Source of the DNA: Leptolyngbya sp. PCC 6406
GTDB taxonomy: Bacteria > Cyanobacteriota > Cyanobacteriia > Phormidesmidales > Phormidesmidaceae
Assembly (NCBI RefSeq): GCF_000332095.2
Contig: NZ_KI913949.1
Location: 1 to 43,320 of the forward strand
Direction: 5' to 3'
DNA length: 43,320 bases
Part shown: positions 38,812 to 43,320 of the stretch, piece after piece
Layout of the letters: each line of letters begins with the position of its first letter
Position numbering within the stretch: the stretch's first letter is position 1
The notes under the pieces: model-generated
What the model saw: the letters and a program-made list of their open reading frames with translations, nothing else
Told to the model about the DNA's origin: nothing
Databases searched by the model: none
Position numbers and translations under genes: made by a program

Positions 38812-39854
38812 CCGTCATACACCGAGCCATTGGGCATGGTGGCATCCACGAGACAGGCTCCCTCTAGTTGTGTGCCCCAGAGGTTGGCATGGGTGAGGTC
38901 GGCCCCCCGCAGGTCGGCCCCCCGCAGGTCGGCCTCCGCCAGATGGGCCATGCGCATATTGGCGTAGCGAAAGTTCGCCTGCCGCAGGTTCGCTTGCCGG
39001 AGAATAGCCTCTCGCAGATCTGTGCTTTCTAAATTGGCCCCTCGCAGGTCGGCTCGATGGAGATTAGCGCCGATCATATTGGCCCCAATCAGTATCGTGC
39101 CGCGCATTTGAGTCCCGGTGAGGTTAGCCATGCAGAGATTGGCAAGACTGAGGTTGGCAATATCCAGCGTTGCCCCGTGAAAGGCCGTGCCGATCAGATT
39201 GGTGACACTACAAACGGCAGCGGTGAGATTGGCTCCGTGCAGCAGCGCATCTTGCAGGCTGGCCATGGCCAGATTCGCTTCTCGCAGGTCTGCTTGGTTA
39301 AGCACGGCCTCCTTGAGGTTGGCCTTGCTGAAATTGGCGGTGTAGAGGGTCGCCCCGCGCAAATCTGTCCCCGAGAGATTAGCCTCCTGAAACTGGGCCA
39401 TACAGGCATCTGCTTGCCCCATACGGACCTGGCGCAGATCGGCATGGCAGAGGCTAGCCTCCCGCAACACCGTGCGGGTAAGGTCAGCGGTGGTGAGTAC
39501 CGCCGCATTCAGAATTGCTCCCTCTAGGTTGGCGTCGTGGAGCAGAGCTTCTCGCAGATCCGCCCCGGTCAAAATCGCTGACCCGAGGTCGGCATAGCTG
39601 AGGTCGGCGGTGTAGAGGAGTGCCTCCCGCAAGTTGCTATGGCGCAGGTCGGCATGGCGCAGGTCGGCCATGCAGCAGTCTACGGAAGATAGGTTAATTT
39701 GGCTTAGTTGGGCCTGTCGCAGTCGTGCTTCCCGTAGGTTAATGCGATCACTGGCTTTCCAACTTGCCTCTGCCCGAGATTCTGCTTCCTGACGCCATTG
39801 ATTCCAGGCGTCAACACCCCTTGCCAACAAGGCCCGTGGTTCTGCATTTGACAT
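38808..39854 (-). CDS. Pentapeptide-repeat protein
   Basis: From the ATG at 39854 ([20 protein letters not shown]) the protein is 348 residues; the frame opens further at 40016 but the family's cytosolic proteins begin with an [15 protein letters not shown] helix, so the later start is preferred. Residues from about 45 to 335 are an almost unbroken A(D/N)Lxx quadrilateral beta-helix: [40 protein letters not shown], and similar. There is no signal peptide or membrane segment. The fold is secure; the function of these helices is unknown, although some mimic DNA or act as gyrase protectors. Confidence 0.88.
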   Translation of the reverse strand: MSNAEPRALLARGVDAWNQWRQEAESRAEASWKASDRINLREARLRQAQLSQINLSSVDCCMADLRHADLRHSNLREALLYTADLSYADLGSAILTGADLREALLHDANLEGAILNAAVLTTADLTRTVLREASLCHADLRQVRMGQADACMAQFQEANLSGTDLRGATLYTANFSKANLKEAVLNQADLREANLAMASLQDALLHGANLTAAVCSVTNLIGTAFHGATLDIANLSLANLCMANLTGTQMRGTILIGANMIGANLHRADLRGANLESTDLREAILRQANLRQANFRYANMRMAHLAEADLRGADLRGADLTHANLWGTQLEGACLVDATMPNGSVYDG

Positions 39855-40096
39855 GGCCTTGTGTGATCCTCTCAGGCTAGATGCAGCCCCTACGCAACCC
39901 AGACCTATTTGTGTTAAGAATACCCTCCAGTGTGGACACAATACCTTGAAGATATAGAAGCGATCGCGGGCGAATTCTGCCTCTACTTCCCCTAGGGCTT
40001 CTGCCCTATTCGTCATGGGGGCGATACCCTAGAGGTTGGGCCTGCTAAAGGTTGGCTCCATTTTGTCTGATTTCCTCTCCGTTAATTGTCCTTGTC

Positions 40097-40531
40097 ATGA
40101 CTGCGATCGCGACCACCCGCCACCACCAAGACGTGCTGGATATCCCCACCCGAGGGAAGTCCCTGCTGCGCTTCACCCACCAAGTTCAGGGAGTAGTGGC
40201 GGCTTCTGGTATTCAAACCGGGCTCTGTACGGTGTTTATTCGCCACACCTCCGCCAGTTTGATCATTCAAGAAAATGCCGATCCCGATGTCCTGGTGGAT
40301 CTGGAGACCTTTCTCTCTCGCTTGGTGCCTGAGGATCGCAGCTATGTCCACAGTACGGAGGGGCCGGATGACATGCCCGCCCATATTCGCTCCGTCCTCA
40401 CCCACACCTCAGAAAATATTCCCGTCATGCAGGGCCGTCTCGTCCTGGGAACTTGGCAGGGTCTCTATCTGTGGGAGCATCGCCAGCGGGGAACTCGACG
40501 GGAAGTGGTGGTCCACATCTCTGGCCATTAG
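40097..40531 (+). CDS. yjbQ: YjbQ family (UPF0047) protein
   Basis: From the ATG at 40097 (MTAIATTRHHQDVLDIPTRG) the protein is 144 residues. It contains TGLCTVFIRHTSASLIIQEN (the conserved His-Thr-Ser-Ala-Ser and Glu), then YVHSTEGPDDMPAHIRSVLT and GTWQGLYLWEHR, all signatures of UPF0047. The family shows thiamine phosphate synthase-like activity in vitro; its physiological substrate is debated. It is 5 nt from era on the same strand, so cotranscription is likely. An upstream ATG at 40052 is less likely. Confidence 0.92.
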   Translation: MTAIATTRHHQDVLDIPTRGKSLLRFTHQVQGVVAASGIQTGLCTVFIRHTSASLIIQENADPDVLVDLETFLSRLVPEDRSYVHSTEGPDDMPAHIRSVLTHTSENIPVMQGRLVLGTWQGLYLWEHRQRGTRREVVVHISGH

Positions 40532-40536
40532 CCCCC

Positions 40537-41493
40537 ATGAGCCCAACTGCACCTATGACTGACGCCGACCTTTTCTCTACGATTCCCCCGTCTCCAGAGG
40601 GCTTTCGCTCCGGCTTTATCGCCATTGTGGGTCGCCCCAATGTGGGTAAATCCACCCTGATGAATCAACTCATCGGGCAAAAAATTGCCATTACGTCACC
40701 CGTGGCCCAGACAACACGCAATCGGCTGCGGGGCATCCTCACCACCGACGAGGCCCAAATCATCTTTGTGGACACTCCCGGCATCCACAAGCCCCACCAC
40801 GAACTGGGTAAGGTACTGGTCCACAATGCCCGCACCGCTATCGGTGCGGTGGATGTGGTGCTGTTTGTCGTGGATGGATCTACGGCGGCGGGCCGAGGGG
40901 ATCAGTTCATTGCCGAGCTGCTGACTCCAGCCCAGACCCCGGTATTTCTGGGGATGAACAAAATGGACCTTTGCCCTGAGGCTGACCTCGCGGCGACGAT
41001 CGCCAGCTATGAAGCCCTAGCGGCGGATCATCCCTGGCCGATTTGTCAGTTTTCTGCCACGACGGCGGCGGGTCTGCCGGACCTCCAACAGCAGTTGATC
41101 ATGGCGCTAGAGCCCGGTCCCTATTACTATCCCCCCGACTTGGTGACAGACCAGCCGGAGCGCTTCATCATGGGGGAGTTGATTCGAGAACAGATTCTCC
41201 ACCACACACGGGAAGAAGTGCCCCATTCGGTTGCGATCGCAATTGATCGCGTCGAAGAGGCCAAATCCATCACCCATGTTCTCGCCACCATCCATGTGGA
41301 GCGCGATTCCCAAAAGGGCATTCTCATCGGCAAGGGGGGCTCAATGCTCAAAACCATTGGTAGCAGCGCCCGCCTCCAGATGCAAAAGCTAATCACGGGC
41401 AAAGTCTACCTAGAACTTTTTGTCAAAGTGCAGCCCAAATGGCGACAGTCCCGCACCCGCCTAGCGGAACTGGGGTATCAGCGAGATCAGTAA
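40537..41493 (+). CDS. era: GTPase Era
   Basis: From the ATG at 40537 (MSPTAPMTDADLF) the protein is 318 residues; ATG 40555 is an alternative. G-protein motifs: GRPNVGKST (G1), TTRNRLRGI (G2), FVDTPGIHKP (G3), MNKMDL (G4) and FSATTAAG (G5, SA). The C-terminal KH domain carries GILIGKGGSMLKTIGSSARL. Era binds 16S rRNA near its 3' end and monitors 30S assembly. It starts 5 nt after yjbQ and ends with a 31-bp space before the convergent deacetylase. Confidence 0.96.
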   Translation: MSPTAPMTDADLFSTIPPSPEGFRSGFIAIVGRPNVGKSTLMNQLIGQKIAITSPVAQTTRNRLRGILTTDEAQIIFVDTPGIHKPHHELGKVLVHNARTAIGAVDVVLFVVDGSTAAGRGDQFIAELLTPAQTPVFLGMNKMDLCPEADLAATIASYEALAADHPWPICQFSATTAAGLPDLQQQLIMALEPGPYYYPPDLVTDQPERFIMGELIREQILHHTREEVPHSVAIAIDRVEEAKSITHVLATIHVERDSQKGILIGKGGSMLKTIGSSARLQMQKLITGKVYLELFVKVQPKWRQSRTRLAELGYQRDQ

Positions 41494-41524
41494 GGGATCT
41501 GCGGGTTAATAGTGTACCCAGTGG

Positions 41525-42283
41525 CTAGGTTTTCTCCCGAAGGGAGAAAGCCCGATCAGCGGAGCTTTCCTGCGAGTCCCTAAAAAGTTCTGTGAGGGTC
41601 ACCACGCGGTACCCCTGGGCCGAAATCTGGGGCAGCACCTGCTCTAGGGTGGCGGCTGTTCTCTCCCCCCGCTCGCCCCTATCATGCAACACCACAATGG
41701 AACCCGGTGCCAGGTTTTGCAAAATATGCCGCGCCGCAAATCTACTGGAGGCAATATGGGTGTCAAAGGGGAATAGGTCACCTAGCACAACTTGATAGTT
41801 GTGGCGCTGGGCAATGGATACCATGGCGCTGTTGTACCAACCAGCGGCGGGACGCAGCCATCGCCATTCCCCAAATTGGGAAATCAGATCATCGGCTTCT
41901 AGCACCGCCGCCTCAAATTCTGCCGGAGAGAGGAGGATACTGGGCCGATCTTCGGTGAGGTGATTGCCCAATTCATGACCCTCTCGAACCATCGTTTCGA
42001 CGAGGGCTTCATTGCCTGGAATATGGCCACTAATGACAAAAAAGGTGGCGTGGGCATCATAACGGTCTAACACTGTCAGGATTTTCGGTGTGGTGACGGC
42101 ATCGGGACCATCATCAATCGTGAGGGCTACCAGCTTTTCTTCGGTTTCTGCAAAATAGAGGACTCCCGGAATCCAATGGTCAGGAATGGAGAGCAAAAAA
42201 CGCGGTTGAGTCCAGAGAATTAAGGTCAGCCCCAATCCCATTAAGCCCGCGCAGAATAGCAGTAAGGCCAGTTTCATCCTCAT
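41525..42283 (-). CDS. Polysaccharide deacetylase (NodB/PgdA type)
   Basis: The 252-residue protein begins with a membrane anchor or uncleaved signal (MRMKLALLLFCAGLMGLGLT). The NodB domain follows with motif 1 LTIDDGPDAVTT, motif 2 GHELGNHLTEDRP (metal His residues), motif 3 RWLRPAAGWYN, and late VVLHDRGERGERT. These carry the Asp and His ligands for metal-dependent removal of acetyl from amino sugars, acting outside the plasma membrane. The last residues (FSLREKT) are encoded by a TTTCTCCC-GAA-GGGAGAAA hairpin at 41532-41550, the same arm sequence that occurs in the MITEs here. Substrate not known. Confidence 0.92.
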   Translation of the reverse strand: MRMKLALLLFCAGLMGLGLTLILWTQPRFLLSIPDHWIPGVLYFAETEEKLVALTIDDGPDAVTTPKILTVLDRYDAHATFFVISGHIPGNEALVETMVREGHELGNHLTEDRPSILLSPAEFEAAVLEADDLISQFGEWRWLRPAAGWYNSAMVSIAQRHNYQVVLGDLFPFDTHIASSRFAARHILQNLAPGSIVVLHDRGERGERTAATLEQVLPQISAQGYRVVTLTELFRDSQESSADRAFSLREKT

Positions 42284-42308
42284 TCAGAATTCAGAAATGG
42301 TTTTCGGT

Positions 42309-42398
42309 CACGACTTGGAAGGTTACAGAGAACCAAGTCCGTTGACGCTGGCTGAGCGGAGTCGTTCGTGCAGCGTCTCCCGAAGGGAGAAAGCCAGC
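42309..42398. mobile_element. Truncated MITE copy 3
   Basis: CACGACTTGGAAGGTTACAG opens it as at 23147, then GTCCGTTGACGCTGGCTGAG and the CTCCC-GAA-GGGAG hairpin, and the match ends at AGCCAGC (42398). The right TIR is missing. It lies between the deacetylase gene and the WD40 gene. Confidence 0.75.
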
Positions 42399-42412
42399 AA
42401 CGATAGGTAATC

Positions 42413-43320
42413 TTAGAGTTGCCACAGGCGGAGGGTTTCATCGCCACCACTGCTAATCAGGGTTTGTCCATCGGGGGTAAAGGTGAGGGCCATAATACCC
42501 CAATCATGGCGTAGGGCAGCCGTGCGGCGCTTGGCGGCGAAATCCCACAGATGCAGGGCTCCATCGGCTGCCCCCGTTGCCAGCCACTGACCATCGGGGC
42601 TAAAGGCGATCGCACTGACGCCATCTCGATGGTGATCTAGGGGATAGCGGTGACTAAAATCCGTCAGGGAATGAACGGTCACGGTTCCCTTGGCATCGCC
42701 CACTACTAACCAGGGGGCCAGGGGATGAAAAGCGAGGGCACCTAAGGGGGCGTTCCCGGACCAACTGTGGAGCAGTTGGCCTGAGGGCAACTGCTGCAAA
42801 TGTAGCTTACCGTCCTCTCCCCCACTGGCAAAGGACTGGCTGTCGGCGGCCACGGCTAGGGCATTCACCCCGGTGTTATGGCGGCTTAGGGCTATGACAG
42901 GGTGGAGATCGGGCCAGGGCCAGAGGGCAATATGGCCATCGGCGGCGGCACTGATCAGGTGTGAGGGCGTCAGTGCCAGGGCCGTAACCCGCCAGCCCGG
43001 ATTGGACAGTGTGGTTAGGGGTTGTGTCTGGTCCGGCGACCATTGCTTCAGGGTGCTGTCTTGACTACCGCTCCAGAGGGTCTGGCCATCGGGGCACCAC
43101 GCGATCGCAGTCACCTCATCCCCATGGCCCCCACCCAACAGACCCCATCGTTTCCGCCAACTGCGGATCAGGGTACCGGAGGCTAAATCCCAAAGCTGAA
43201 TGGTGCGATCGCGGTTTGCTGTGGCCAGGGTGCGTCCGTTGGGGCTGATGGCTAGGGCGTTGGCGATGATGCCGGGGGTGGGGAGGGTGTGGGTATTGGG
43301 GTATTGGGGTATTGGGGAGT
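42413..43320 (-). CDS. WD40-repeat protein, 5' end outside the window
   Basis: The frame is open to the window edge, so the N-terminus is missing; 302 codons are visible. Repeats with GH-x-WD-type spacing: ALAISPNGRTLATANRDRTI-QLWD, AIAWCPDGQTLWSGSQDSTL, LAVAADSQSFASGGEDGKLH, AIAFSPDGQWLATGAADGAL-HLWD and LTFTPDGQTLISSGGDETLR-LWQL, ending in a seven-blade-like pattern. Near the edge the frame runs through three 8-bp units (43293-43316), encoding a P/I/Q/Y/N-rich segment. Such beta propellers in cyanobacteria are often fused to kinase or NTPase domains upstream, which would be outside here. Confidence 0.85.
   Translation of the reverse strand, partial: SPIPQYPNTHTLPTPGIIANALAISPNGRTLATANRDRTIQLWDLASGTLIRSWRKRWGLLGGGHGDEVTAIAWCPDGQTLWSGSQDSTLKQWSPDQTQPLTTLSNPGWRVTALALTPSHLISAAADGHIALWPWPDLHPVIALSRHNTGVNALAVAADSQSFASGGEDGKLHLQQLPSGQLLHSWSGNAPLGALAFHPLAPWLVVGDAKGTVTVHSLTDFSHRYPLDHHRDGVSAIAFSPDGQWLATGAADGALHLWDFAAKRRTAALRHDWGIMALTFTPDGQTLISSGGDETLRLWQL
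43293..43316. repeat. Three 8-bp tandem units GTATTGGG in the WD40 frame
   Basis: Units at 43293-43300, 43301-43308 and 43309-43316 are perfect. Eight is not a multiple of three, so gain or loss of one unit would shift the WD40 reading frame if translation starts upstream. Confidence 0.7.

Noticed and set aside
39855..40016. N-terminal extension of the pentapeptide protein
   Set aside because: Low similarity to family starts and no repeat; the ATG at 39854 begins the usual helical cap.
1..43320. tRNA, rRNA, CRISPR or prophage
   Set aside because: No cloverleaf with GTTCRA-type T loop, no rRNA sequence, no spacer array and no phage structural genes were found by reading.

Overview
The window is chromosomal DNA of a cyanobacterium. 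The octamer GCGATCGC (HIP1) is scattered through it, several protein families here are typical of cyanobacteria (DUF4278, DUF4912, DUF6208-like, DUF2993, SLH, pentapeptide, TPR-CHAT), and there is a glutamine riboswitch with an NtcA-type box. Intergenic DNA is full of short palindromic REP-like repeats and MITEs, as in many filamentous or Leptolyngbya-like genomes. I cannot name the species. All calls come from reading sequence and translations; no database search was run.

Layout. 1-312: the end of an IS110-family element (its body lies left of the window) abutting a REP. 396-10653: envelope and housekeeping genes (GT4 glycosyltransferase, a large membrane-anchored protein, an LCP glycopolymer ligase, a pRiA4b ORF3-like protein, a YyaL-type DUF255 protein, an exported repeat protein, an SLH protein). 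10689-11951: a complete IS110 element whose upstream noncoding end is identical over 248 nt to the window start. 12133-16661: coiled-coil protein, small conserved protein, ABC ATPase, ScpB, M16-like protein. 16811-17094: a MITE. 17178-18910: a tandem-domain 6-pyruvoyl-tetrahydropterin synthase (QueD-like) gene, then an NtcA box, a glutamine riboswitch and a PirA-like DUF4278 gene. 18917-24660: Uma2 remnant, sugar ABC permease, intact Uma2, DUF29, repeat-rich DNA, DUF6208-like and DUF4912 genes. 25175-29377: a secreted PPC-TPR-CHAT protein. 29561-32330: a cluster of small toxin-antitoxin-type genes, several broken. 32449-36824: DUF2993, an IS5-type element, CdsA, DAHP synthase. 37165-43320: an unknown protein, acireductone dioxygenase, pentapeptide protein, YjbQ, Era, polysaccharide deacetylase, third MITE fragment and a WD40 gene open at the window edge.

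The two strongest signals are RNAs. (1) The noncoding end of the IS110 element reads as a bridge RNA. It holds two loops, each with a left guide, a hairpin and a right guide. One loop matches the REP in which both copies sit (ACCCAACC-CT-AC), the other matches the element's own ends (ACAGTAT-CT-TG). (2) The DUF4278 gene carries stacked nitrogen control: a perfect GTA-N8-TAC NtcA site over the predicted -10, then a glutamine aptamer whose 3' edge is complementary to the Shine-Dalgarno.

Most other genes are ordinary chromosomal genes with little operon structure. Clear short-spaced pairs are the LCP and pRiA4b-like genes, Uma2 and the ABC permease, yjbQ-era, and the higB/higA-type pair.
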